39,006 nucleotides of DNA from Lachnoclostridium sp. UBA1308 (lineage in GTDB: Bacteria; Bacillota; Clostridia; Lachnospirales; Lachnospiraceae), in the NCBI GenBank assembly GCA_002307215.1, contig DBTU01000057.1:5594-44599 (forward strand), read 5' to 3'. Shown in pieces: positions 8,381 through 16,597 of the stretch. Under the pieces are notes generated by a model that ran no database searches, was not told the DNA's origin, and was given only the letters and a program-made list of their open reading frames with translations. How positions within the stretch are numbered: the first letter of the stretch is position 1; every line of letters starts with the position of its first letter. The position numbers and the translations under genes are program-made.

Positions 8381-9361
8381 ATGGCTACATTAATTGATGT
8401 TGCAGCACATGCCGGCGTCTCTGTTACCACAATTTCGCGAATGCTCAATAATCGCGCTAACGTCAGTGAAAAGACCCGGAATAAAGTAATGGCCTCCATG
8501 AAGGAACTGGATTATTATCCGAATGAAATCGCGCAATCCCTAACAAAGAAGAAGAGTAATTTCATCGGCTTGATTGTTCCTTCCGCAAAGAATTTTTTCT
8601 ACAGTCAGGTTATCGAATACACCGAATATTACGCTGTACAGAGAGGCTATAAGCTCCTGCTTTGTATTTCTAACCACGAAACCGCAAAGGAAGTCGATTA
8701 TTTTAGTATGTTAAAAGCAAATAAAGTAACCGGTATTATTATTGCCAGTCGTACCCAAAATCTTCAGGATTATTTGAATATCGATTCACCACTGATATCC
8801 ATTGACAGAATCATCTCCCCCAACATACCTTCTGTGTGTTCCGATAATTATAACGGAGGCGAATTAGCAGCAATGCATCTGCTCCAAAAAGGGTGTAAAA
8901 CTCTGGCCTATATCAGCGGCAGCGCAGATCTTGAATTTGAAGCCAATAAACGTTTCATTGGCTTCACAAACACCTGCATAGCAAATAATATCTCTTCACC
9001 TGTTTTTTTGGATGCCACGGAAGAGCGCTTCTTTTCCATGGATTATCAAGAAATAATATCCGGATTATTCGAAGCAAACCCCTATGTGGATGGTATATTT
9101 ACTTCGAATGATATCATTGCGGCTCAAATTATCCAGTACTGTAAAAATCATAATATAAGCATCCCTGAAGCGGTAAGACTGGTTGGTTATGATGATACCG
9201 ACTTGGCTGCGTTATGTACCCCTGCAATTTCCACCATACATCAACCGATTAAGGAAATCTGCTGTCATGCCGTCGAAGGTATCTATCATTATTCCTCAAC
9301 CGGTAAAGTTCCTGAAAATTGCGTATTACCTGTCTCCTTTATTGAGCGCGAAACAACATGA
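8381..9361 (+). CDS. LacI-family transcriptional regulator of the sugar locus
   Basis: A 326-residue repressor. The N-terminal LacI helix-turn-helix is textbook: ATLIDVAAHAGVSVTTISRM, followed by the hinge region YYPNEIAQSLTKKKSNFIG. A periplasmic-binding-protein-like effector domain fills residues 62-326. The protein should bind DNA until a sugar derived from the neighbouring importer and esterases is sensed. It is divergent from the CE2-like esterase gene and ends only 25 bases before the convergent chemoreceptor gene, with no clear terminator between them. Confidence 0.92.
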   Translation: MATLIDVAAHAGVSVTTISRMLNNRANVSEKTRNKVMASMKELDYYPNEIAQSLTKKKSNFIGLIVPSAKNFFYSQVIEYTEYYAVQRGYKLLLCISNHETAKEVDYFSMLKANKVTGIIIASRTQNLQDYLNIDSPLISIDRIISPNIPSVCSDNYNGGELAAMHLLQKGCKTLAYISGSADLEFEANKRFIGFTNTCIANNISSPVFLDATEERFFSMDYQEIISGLFEANPYVDGIFTSNDIIAAQIIQYCKNHNISIPEAVRLVGYDDTDLAALCTPAISTIHQPIKEICCHAVEGIYHYSSTGKVPENCVLPVSFIERETT

Positions 9362-9386
9362 TGCTTCCTATAATGGGTGACACGCA

Positions 9387-11441
9387 CTATATCGTAAATT
9401 TTTGTACAGCATGCAATAAATTATTGGCATTTTCGTTTAAAGCTTCGGAGGAAGTACTCATAGACTCTACCGATATTAATTGTTCTTTCGATGCTTGGTT
9501 TACGGTATTTGAGGAGGCTGCTATCTCTTCAAGAACGGCTGATATACTCTCGATTGCACCCAGTGTACTTACTCTTGATTCCTCCATATTATCTATCGTA
9601 TCCGTAATGTATTTGAGATATATGACCAGCTGTTCCACATTATTATTTATATTGTGATAAGAACCGGTTGTATCCGATACTGCATTTTCCTGTAATAACA
9701 GGACCGCCTCTGCACTTTGTGCAATTTGCATGGTATCATTTGTTTCCTCTTGAATATTACTGATGATGTCTTTAATATCATCTACTGATTTTTTCGACTG
9801 ATCCGCCAGACTTCTGATTTCATTCGCAATAACTGCAAATCCCCTTCCGAATTCGCCCGCTCTTGCCGACTCAATGGAAGCATTTAATGATAACAAATTA
9901 ATTTGACTTGCAATATCACTGATTACGTTCGAAATCTGGCTGATTGATAGGGATTTCTGAGCCTGCTGCTCTACTTTCTTTATGATATCCGTAGTAATCT
10001 GAATTGTTGATTTTGTCTGATCATTGAGCCTTTGTGTACACTGTGTTCCCTCCTGAATGCTTATCTTTGTCTGTTCCGTGATTCGACTGATCTCTCTGGT
10101 ATTCTCACTGATTGAAATTATCTTCTGCGACAGATTATCCATTTCGCTTAAGCAATCTTCTGCATCCTTAGCTTGTTGTACGATTCCTTGTTCTACTTCC
10201 CCCGTTGCAAATGAGATGTTTTCTGTGGATCTTTGAAATGAGGAGGTTGTCTCACCGATTTTGGCCGAGGAATCCATCACCTCACTGCTTAAGTTTTTCA
10301 CTCCGAATATTAAAGACTTCATATTAGTAAAAGTGTTCTGGATCTCATCGATTAATGTTTTAAATTCATCTTTTCTATTGGAAGGAAAGACCACCGTCAA
10401 ATCTCCGTGCGCTGCTTTTTTTAGTCCGATTATCATGCTTTTTATTACTTTATCGATACCGTTTGTTATCATAAACGCGTTAAATGTCGCAATAATACAT
10501 GCAATAATTACAATAAAAACAGTGAACAGCCTAATACCGTCTGCCTGCTTCAAAATCGTTCCATTGGATACCAGTGCACATATCATTGCTCCGGTATCAC
10601 CGACTTTCGCATACATAAACAAGTATTTCCCACCTTGATAGTCCACATATTTTGAACCGTTTGTAGCTTTTCCATTTCTAGCCTCTTGATAAAACCCTTG
10701 ATCGGAGAAGACGCTCTCTTTCTTGTCAGTGACTGTGATTTCTTTACCGTCTTGGGTAACAATACCCAGAATACCTGATCTATCAAATTTGATATTTTCC
10801 AAAGTAGCTACCACTGCCTCAGCGCTAACATCAATAATAACAATTCCGTTTGCTAATGCCATATTCCTTATGAAGCGCAAGGAATAATCCGTTTCTCCAG
10901 TGTTAAGCTTCTCATCTAAATATTGATCCGCTCCGCTCCAAACGACATCCATTTTATATTGTTGCACTCTTGTTCCGATTGCTGTATCGGAAAACCCCGA
11001 AAGCGTATTGTCAGTTAGCTTTTTTGTTGTTATTGATTCGACATCATCCGATAGAAGATAAATGTTTTCTATGAAATTATCTGTCACATTTTTCGCTGCC
11101 AACAATTTTGTTATAGATTGTTTACCGCTATGAATTTTAATGCTATCCGATCCGTACATATTACTAAAATAATTTACCACACTATCATCGTTGATCAGCT
11201 GCGTAGCGGTATCTTGTATTGAATTTAAGCCAAAAGCCAGATACTCACCTGACATATAGAGTGTCTGACCGGTCGATTCCATATAGTTTTTCCTTAGCGC
11301 TGTCGCTGCCTTTTGATAGGATGCAAATCCCAAGATTATGATTAATGCTATCGCTATCATAAATGAAATGATGAGCTTCATTTTTATTGTGAAAACCTTT
11401 TCAAAAATAGATAACCTGCTTTTTACTATTATTTTTTTCAT
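9387..11441 (-). CDS. Methyl-accepting chemotaxis protein with Cache-type sensor
   Basis: Transmembrane chemoreceptor of 684 residues. It has a first span at about 22-42, an extracellular region of about 270 residues whose size and IVIIDVSAEAV and GKYLFMYAKV segments suggest a double Cache fold, and a second span at about 315-337. A HAMP linker and the cytoplasmic signalling coiled coil follow. The hairpin tip that binds CheW/CheA is recognisable as SLNASIESARAGEFGRGFAV. The start at 11441 follows AAAGGAGGCTTTT; the longer frame to 11519 runs into the MATE gene. It lies 25 bases after the MATE stop and may be co-transcribed. The ligand is unknown. Confidence 0.92.
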   Translation of the reverse strand: MKKIIVKSRLSIFEKVFTIKMKLIISFMIAIALIIILGFASYQKAATALRKNYMESTGQTLYMSGEYLAFGLNSIQDTATQLINDDSVVNYFSNMYGSDSIKIHSGKQSITKLLAAKNVTDNFIENIYLLSDDVESITTKKLTDNTLSGFSDTAIGTRVQQYKMDVVWSGADQYLDEKLNTGETDYSLRFIRNMALANGIVIIDVSAEAVVATLENIKFDRSGILGIVTQDGKEITVTDKKESVFSDQGFYQEARNGKATNGSKYVDYQGGKYLFMYAKVGDTGAMICALVSNGTILKQADGIRLFTVFIVIIACIIATFNAFMITNGIDKVIKSMIIGLKKAAHGDLTVVFPSNRKDEFKTLIDEIQNTFTNMKSLIFGVKNLSSEVMDSSAKIGETTSSFQRSTENISFATGEVEQGIVQQAKDAEDCLSEMDNLSQKIISISENTREISRITEQTKISIQEGTQCTQRLNDQTKSTIQITTDIIKKVEQQAQKSLSISQISNVISDIASQINLLSLNASIESARAGEFGRGFAVIANEIRSLADQSKKSVDDIKDIISNIQEETNDTMQIAQSAEAVLLLQENAVSDTTGSYHNINNNVEQLVIYLKYITDTIDNMEESRVSTLGAIESISAVLEEIAASSNTVNQASKEQLISVESMSTSSEALNENANNLLHAVQKFTI

Positions 11442-11466
11442 AAAAGCCTCCTTTATCCTTGGAATT

Positions 11467-12858
11467 TTAATGGGCTTGCTTTCTGTCTGACCTATTATGT
11501 ATATGACTGGAGGTGACATTATTCATCCAATTCCCTTTCAGTAATCGTAATGTACACCAGATGGATTTGATTATGTAGTCAGCGCGTAAGCAGATATATA
11601 TAACAAATGCCGGCAAATGAAATACCAACCCCGCAAGGGCACCAAGTGGTATCGATACCAACCACAAAAACAGTACATCTGCCGCCATCAGAAATCGTGT
11701 ATCTCCTCCTCCTCTGAGAACTCCTTTCGTAAGTACCGTCTGTGCCGATTGAAATACAAGGATTACGGCAATTGCATACATTAACTGACGAGCTATGCCT
11801 TTCGCCTCCTCAGAGATATGAACACTTCTGATCATAAAAGGGCATAAGATTAAAAGTGCGACACCTGCTACCAGCCCAAGCGCAACGCTAAGGCTTAAGA
11901 AGGTAATTCCCTCCTTATAAGCTTTCTCTGTATCTCCCTCACCTAAAGTATTACCGGTAATGATACTTGAAGCACTTGATACCCCCGTCGTAAAAATCGT
12001 AGCCATACGTGTTACTTGCGAGACAATTGCATTTGCAGCAACGAAAGAAAATCCAATATGACCGATAATTACTGTAATAGCGCTATTTCCTACACCTAGG
12101 ATTGTGTCTGAGATTAGTACCGGTATACAGAATTTTATATACTGCTTATATAACCCTTTACACGATGTAAAGAATTCCTTCAGCCGGTATCCAACCCTCT
12201 TATCTACAAAAAAGAAATAGCCTGCAATAAATAACAATTCAAAAGCACGTGAAATCAGCGTACCGAGCGCTGAACCCATGATTTCCATTCGGGGTGCTCC
12301 TAACTTACCGAAAATCAAGACCCAATTAAAGAAAATATTCACAAAAAATGCAATGATTGAGGTGTATAATGGTATGCGAACCTCTCCAAAGGAACGTAAA
12401 ACTGCAGTGACCGTCAATGCCAGACCCGTAGGAATAAATGTCCATGCACTGATTTTCATATAAACCGCTCCAAGCTTAATCAATTCAGAATCAGGGGTAA
12501 ATATTCTCATGACTGCTTCCGGAGCCAGGAATGCTATTGCCCCCAGAATCCCACCCACAACGATACACATTTTCAACATTATGGTAACTATCTTTTTTAA
12601 AGCCGAAATATTTCTTTGTCCCCAGTACTGAGCTGTAAGAACAGCTGCACCATAGCCGATACCCATACAAAGAATCTGGTATAAAATGATAAATTCATTT
12701 GCAAGCGAAGTGGCTGAAAGTGGCTTTTCTCCTAATTGTCCGACCATCAGTGTTCCAATCATACCAATTCCCATGGTTATCATACTTTGAAATACAACGG
12801 GAACTGCCAATTTAATTACTCTTCTATAAAAATTACTGTCTCTTACAAATAAAATCAT
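11467..12858 (-). CDS. MATE-family multidrug/sodium antiporter
   Basis: A 463-residue membrane transporter with about twelve predicted spans in two MatE repeats. The opening YRRVIKLAVPVVFQSMITMG, the following MVGQLG and the mid-protein YIKFCIPVLISDTILG are typical of the NorM/DinF superfamily. It should expel organic cations or other toxic compounds using an ion gradient. The ribosome binding site is GTGAGGAAG. Upstream lies the 45-bp element that is repeated in front of the ABC exporter pair, suggesting joint regulation. The chemoreceptor gene follows immediately. Confidence 0.9.
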   Translation of the reverse strand: MILFVRDSNFYRRVIKLAVPVVFQSMITMGIGMIGTLMVGQLGEKPLSATSLANEFIILYQILCMGIGYGAAVLTAQYWGQRNISALKKIVTIMLKMCIVVGGILGAIAFLAPEAVMRIFTPDSELIKLGAVYMKISAWTFIPTGLALTVTAVLRSFGEVRIPLYTSIIAFFVNIFFNWVLIFGKLGAPRMEIMGSALGTLISRAFELLFIAGYFFFVDKRVGYRLKEFFTSCKGLYKQYIKFCIPVLISDTILGVGNSAITVIIGHIGFSFVAANAIVSQVTRMATIFTTGVSSASSIITGNTLGEGDTEKAYKEGITFLSLSVALGLVAGVALLILCPFMIRSVHISEEAKGIARQLMYAIAVILVFQSAQTVLTKGVLRGGGDTRFLMAADVLFLWLVSIPLGALAGLVFHLPAFVIYICLRADYIIKSIWCTLRLLKGNWMNNVTSSHIHNRSDRKQAH

Positions 12859-12914
12859 TTTGTCTTCCTCACTTTGATGTCAGAGTAATGAATGCTTTTC
12901 TTTTATTTTCTTTT

Positions 12915-12975
12915 ATTCTAACATATGAAAAATGGAATACTTTTGATAAAATACTCTATGGTTTTGTTCCTGTAC
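12915..12975 (-). promoter_or_regulatory. Shared 45-bp exporter control element, copy 1, with -10 box
   Basis: Bases 12931-12975 match 20262-20306 at 44 of 45 positions. In both copies a minus-strand TAGAAT (12915-12920 here) follows after exactly 10 bp of unrelated sequence. No good -35 hexamer lies 17 bp upstream of TAGAAT, which points to an activator-dependent promoter. This copy lies about 70 bp before the MATE gene. Confidence 0.65.
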
Positions 12976-13010
12976 AGTAAATAAATATTAGTTTAGCTGT
13001 CTTTACGCGC

Positions 13011-13047
13011 AAAAAAAGAGATCGCTGCAGCTTACGGCAATCTCTTT
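13011..13047 (-). terminator. Rho-independent terminator of the two-component operon
   Basis: On the minus strand AAAGAGAT pairs with ATCTCTTT (arms 13047-13040 and 13022-13015), extended by GC pairs past one mismatch, and is followed by a run of seven T. It lies just after the response-regulator gene and separates that unit from the MATE promoter. Confidence 0.85.
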
Positions 13048-13061
13048 CGATAAGATTTTTA

Positions 13062-14648
13062 TTATATCTTTCTCCAAGCATCCGGATTACATCCGCTATA
13101 CTTTTTAAATACGGTTGAGAAATAGGATACATTTTCAAAACCGACATCCATTGCTATCGTACTGATTGCTTTACTCGTAGCATGTAAAAACTTTTTAGCT
13201 TCATCTATCCTAAGCTGGTTAATGTAATCCCGTATCGTAAGCCCTGTCTCCTTGTTGAATAATTTAGATAAGTAATTCGGCGTCAGAAATACACTGTTCG
13301 CAACATCATTGCGGTCGATATCTTCCGTAAAATGCTGCTGAATATATTTTTGGGCCTTTGCCACAATCGTCGATGTCTGTTGCACCTCATTAATAATATC
13401 GGAAATCCGGTCAAACATATAATTTATATACTTAATCATATCAAATATTGAATACTCTGCTGCCATATTCATCTGAATGGCAATCCTATCATGAAGCAAT
13501 TTATCAGCCTGAATATTATGCTCCTGTAGATATCCGTAAAATATTTGAAGCAAATCGTGATGTATTAAATTCATTTTGTAGGAATTGAGTGTACCGGCTT
13601 TCATACTGTCCTCACAGAAATCTCTGATATAGTTTACCAAAGATACTTTTTCCTTATTTCTTAAGGACTTTAATATTCTTTCATAGTTAATGCCACCCGA
13701 TTCTAATTCCGTGTTATTACTGATATCGCTGTAGTTGAGCACCTTTCTGCTGTAGCTGGCCTCCTGCTGGAACCGAACATCCATTTCTTTCTTTGTATCT
13801 GCCAATTCTTCACAACCGATTAAGTCCCCCACCATGCATACTACATTCGTATCCATATAGGATTTTGAGACAGAGACCAACTTTTCACAACGCTCCATTA
13901 ATAAATCCTTCGTGGCCTCCGATTCTCTTACCACAAGCAGTAAGACATCATATGGTTCCAACGTATATTCCACTGCATTTTTATAATCAAATTGATTATT
14001 AATCAATTCCAGTGTAAGATGCCGTAGAATATAAAAAAAATCAGCTTCCGAATATTCCTTTGTATTAAGCTTGCGTGTGTTAATACCTGCATACACCAGA
14101 TACACTTTTTCATTCACATCAAAGTTAATATTTCGTATATTTATAACATTTTTCATTTTCTCTTTATCATTTGGAACGGTCTTCTGAAATATAGCCCATA
14201 AAAGACTATTCCCCATAATATCCTGATTTTTTTTCCATATATATTCCTTTTGTACCAGTTCATTATGAGACGTTCGATTATTTACCTTGACAATTGCCTT
14301 CATTATTACCGCAGTTACCTCTTCCGGCTTGAACGGTTTTGTCAGATAGCCCATCGCATTGAATTCAATTGCTTTTTTCGCGTATTCAAAGCTGTCGTGA
14401 CAGGTCAGAAAAATAAATTCTAAAACGATATTGTTTTCGTAGATATACTTCAATACTTCCATGCCATTACATAAGGGCATTTCGATATCGCAAAGAACAA
14501 TTTCAGGTTCTTTGCTCTGAAGCATCTGCTTTGCATGAATTCCATTATAGGAGCATAAGATCTCTGTGACTCCCATTTTATCCCAATTCATCGTGTTTTT
14601 AATTAATTCAATGGTATTCGGATCATCATCAACAATAAGCACTCTCAT
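13062..14648 (-). CDS. YesN-type response regulator with AraC DNA-binding domain
   Basis: A 528-residue regulator. The receiver domain (1-120) has the acidic pocket VDDD at 7-9, phosphoacceptor Asp54 in LCDIEMP, and a conserved Lys in TKPF. A central region of about 290 residues follows. The C-terminal 100 residues are an AraC-type double helix-turn-helix (DVANSVFLTPNYLSKLFNKE and AISTIAMDVGFENVSYFSTV). It overlaps the histidine kinase gene by 20 bases, so the two form a translationally coupled pair. YesN-type regulators usually control sugar genes; here the neighbours on both sides are exporters. Confidence 0.92.
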   Translation of the reverse strand: MRVLIVDDDPNTIELIKNTMNWDKMGVTEILCSYNGIHAKQMLQSKEPEIVLCDIEMPLCNGMEVLKYIYENNIVLEFIFLTCHDSFEYAKKAIEFNAMGYLTKPFKPEEVTAVIMKAIVKVNNRTSHNELVQKEYIWKKNQDIMGNSLLWAIFQKTVPNDKEKMKNVINIRNINFDVNEKVYLVYAGINTRKLNTKEYSEADFFYILRHLTLELINNQFDYKNAVEYTLEPYDVLLLVVRESEATKDLLMERCEKLVSVSKSYMDTNVVCMVGDLIGCEELADTKKEMDVRFQQEASYSRKVLNYSDISNNTELESGGINYERILKSLRNKEKVSLVNYIRDFCEDSMKAGTLNSYKMNLIHHDLLQIFYGYLQEHNIQADKLLHDRIAIQMNMAAEYSIFDMIKYINYMFDRISDIINEVQQTSTIVAKAQKYIQQHFTEDIDRNDVANSVFLTPNYLSKLFNKETGLTIRDYINQLRIDEAKKFLHATSKAISTIAMDVGFENVSYFSTVFKKYSGCNPDAWRKI

Positions 14649-16362
14649 ATTGATCTCCCTCAGGTATTATTTTTTTATCATCAGGTATCCATATTTCAAC
14701 CCGGGCTCCATGTGGTTCAACATTTGACAGTCTAAGTAAATCTTTTCTGCTATATTGAAGCTCCAGTGTTTTTTTGATATTACTTAATCCAATGTGCCTG
14801 CCATCCTGCTTTTCTTCAACCTCATTACCCAACCGAAATTTCTCGATCTGTTCCCTTGAGAAGCCTTTTCCATTGTCTTCAATAATCACCCTATATCCTC
14901 GAAATCCGTTTTCTTCCACCGGCTCGCATTGTATTAGAAGTATTAATGTATCATATAAATTCATTGCGAACTTAAAAGCATTTTCAATGACCGTAAAAAG
15001 AATCAGATGTCCGATTTCTTTCTCTTGCAGTTCTTTACCGCAGCCAATATAGTAGGCAACCGAATTCGGGAATTTCATTTCCTGCATATTCAGATAATTT
15101 TCGATATGTGATAATTCTTCTGATAATTTTACTTCGTCACTATCCACTCTCAGCATATACCTGATATGATCGGATAGTGCATCCAGATAGGCACGGATCT
15201 CTTCGCCCCTATCCTGATAGGTCATGCTTCGAACTGTTGTGATTGCATTTAGATAAAAATGAGGCTTAATCTGCATTCGCAGTAGCTTTATCCTTCTCTC
15301 ACTGTCTTTAATCTGCTGCTCGTATTTATTAATACGTAAATCTACAATCTCCTTCACCATTCGGTTAAAGGATTTATTTAATTCATTGAACTCTATACTG
15401 CCGGCATCCTCAATCACATGATAATCGAATCTACCGTTTGCCACATGCTGCATACCGTCTAGCAGTCCTGTAATTGGGTTTAAAATAAAATGAGATATGA
15501 TTCTTTTTAAGACAAGCAGCATCGCCATAAATATAAATACAATACCGATTAGCATAATATATGTGTTATTTAAAAACAGCTTTAAAACTTTAATTTTAAA
15601 ATACCCAACAAAGGTGATGTCGCTGTTTGGTATTATACTTTTTATAGTCACTCGTTCATTCGCAAATTTATTATACTTATATGCTTTCACTCCGGTATCT
15701 TGCTTTGTCACATCTGCTTCATAGGTATAGATATCCTGATTATTCGCAATATAGGTATAGCTGTCGATATCCTCATCCATGATTAAATTTAATGTATCAT
15801 CAAAAATGGACACTCTTATTAAGGCACCCACAATATATCCTCCCATATCATAGGCCGAATAAAAGAAGGCTTCGTTATCAATCATTATTATCTTCCATTG
15901 GCTGTTCCTGGTTTTAAAAGCTTCCAATTGCTCGTTCTTCCAGAAATACTTCATGATGTGTTTACGGCTCAAGGAGGGAAGTGTATCACTATAGCCCTTT
16001 ACCATAAATGAATTCTCTTCTTTAACAAAAAGACAATCGACATCACTATTTACAGACAGTTTATTTTTTATTGTTGTGTTTATCCTGTTTTTAGCCAAAG
16101 ACCTCGTCATATCATGTATACTATCCAGGTCAGTTTCATCTATCGTATTCAGCATCAAATCAATGATCTGAACTTCAGCCTTATTCAAATTCTCCTTTAT
16201 GCTCTGAACACAAATGTTTACGGCGTATTCTTTCTTTTCCTCAAAATCCCGTTTTGATTTCTGATAGAATATAAGGCTGGTTGCAAGAAGTAATAGTAGT
16301 AGGAATACCATTGTCATAATCAATATTTTGATCACTCTTGTTGTTAATGATTTATTTCTCAT
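14629..16362 (-). CDS. YesM-type sensor histidine kinase
   Basis: A 577-residue membrane kinase. Spans at about 10-32 and 266-286 enclose an extracellular sensor of about 230 residues. A HAMP linker follows, then the His_kinase domain with phosphoacceptor His368 in QIKPHFYLNAI (the family norm is PHFLYN, so residues 370-371 are swapped). The ATPase domain shows the N box ENAFKFAM and the G1 box DNGKGFS. The start at 16362 is preceded by GGGAG at unusually short spacing (3 bases), inside leader element D. It is the first gene of the two-component operon. Confidence 0.92.
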   Translation of the reverse strand: MRNKSLTTRVIKILIMTMVFLLLLLLATSLIFYQKSKRDFEEKKEYAVNICVQSIKENLNKAEVQIIDLMLNTIDETDLDSIHDMTRSLAKNRINTTIKNKLSVNSDVDCLFVKEENSFMVKGYSDTLPSLSRKHIMKYFWKNEQLEAFKTRNSQWKIIMIDNEAFFYSAYDMGGYIVGALIRVSIFDDTLNLIMDEDIDSYTYIANNQDIYTYEADVTKQDTGVKAYKYNKFANERVTIKSIIPNSDITFVGYFKIKVLKLFLNNTYIMLIGIVFIFMAMLLVLKRIISHFILNPITGLLDGMQHVANGRFDYHVIEDAGSIEFNELNKSFNRMVKEIVDLRINKYEQQIKDSERRIKLLRMQIKPHFYLNAITTVRSMTYQDRGEEIRAYLDALSDHIRYMLRVDSDEVKLSEELSHIENYLNMQEMKFPNSVAYYIGCGKELQEKEIGHLILFTVIENAFKFAMNLYDTLILLIQCEPVEENGFRGYRVIIEDNGKGFSREQIEKFRLGNEVEEKQDGRHIGLSNIKKTLELQYSRKDLLRLSNVEPHGARVEIWIPDDKKIIPEGDQYESAYC

Positions 16363-16405
16363 ATACTCCCATATACCACCTTCGGCGACTTTATAATTGC
16401 TTCTA
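16363..16405 (-). repeat. Leader element D: entire 5' UTR of the kinase operon
   Basis: With the -10 box at 16413-16418, transcription should begin near 16406, so this element is the whole leader. It reads AATTATAAAG, then TCGCC-GAA-GGTGG (foldable with G-T wobbles), then TATATGGGAG and the start codon. Overall order matches element C at 4466-4501 (AATTAT, hairpin, A/T-A-T-GGGAG). Confidence 0.6.
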
Positions 16406-16412
16406 TAAGAAT

Positions 16413-16441
16413 AATATATCCTTATTAAGTCAAAATGTCAA
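16413..16441 (-). promoter_or_regulatory. Strong sigma-A promoter for yesM-yesN pair
   Basis: Minus-strand TTGACA (16441-16436) and TATATT (16418-16413) are separated by exactly 17 bp. This is the best-scoring promoter by eye in the window. Confidence 0.75.
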
Positions 16442-16497
16442 CCGCTTGCCATTTGTAAATTCTACTATAAACATAGTAAATAGTAATCAGAAAGAAA

Positions 16498-16547
16498 GAG
16501 CAATGAACGGAATGATTTACACAGAACTGTCATTCCATCCATTGCCC
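16498..16547 (-). terminator. Terminator-like hairpin after the ABC exporter pair
   Basis: The hairpin arms GGCAATG..GGAATG and CATTCC..CATTGC pair with mismatches between the blocks. On the minus strand TTTCTTTC follows. It lies just after the ABC exporter stop and before the kinase promoter. The T tract is interrupted. Confidence 0.55.
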
Positions 16548-16597
16548 TATAATAAATGTGTCTTTCGTATCAAACAAACTTTCGGCTGTTGACTAAA

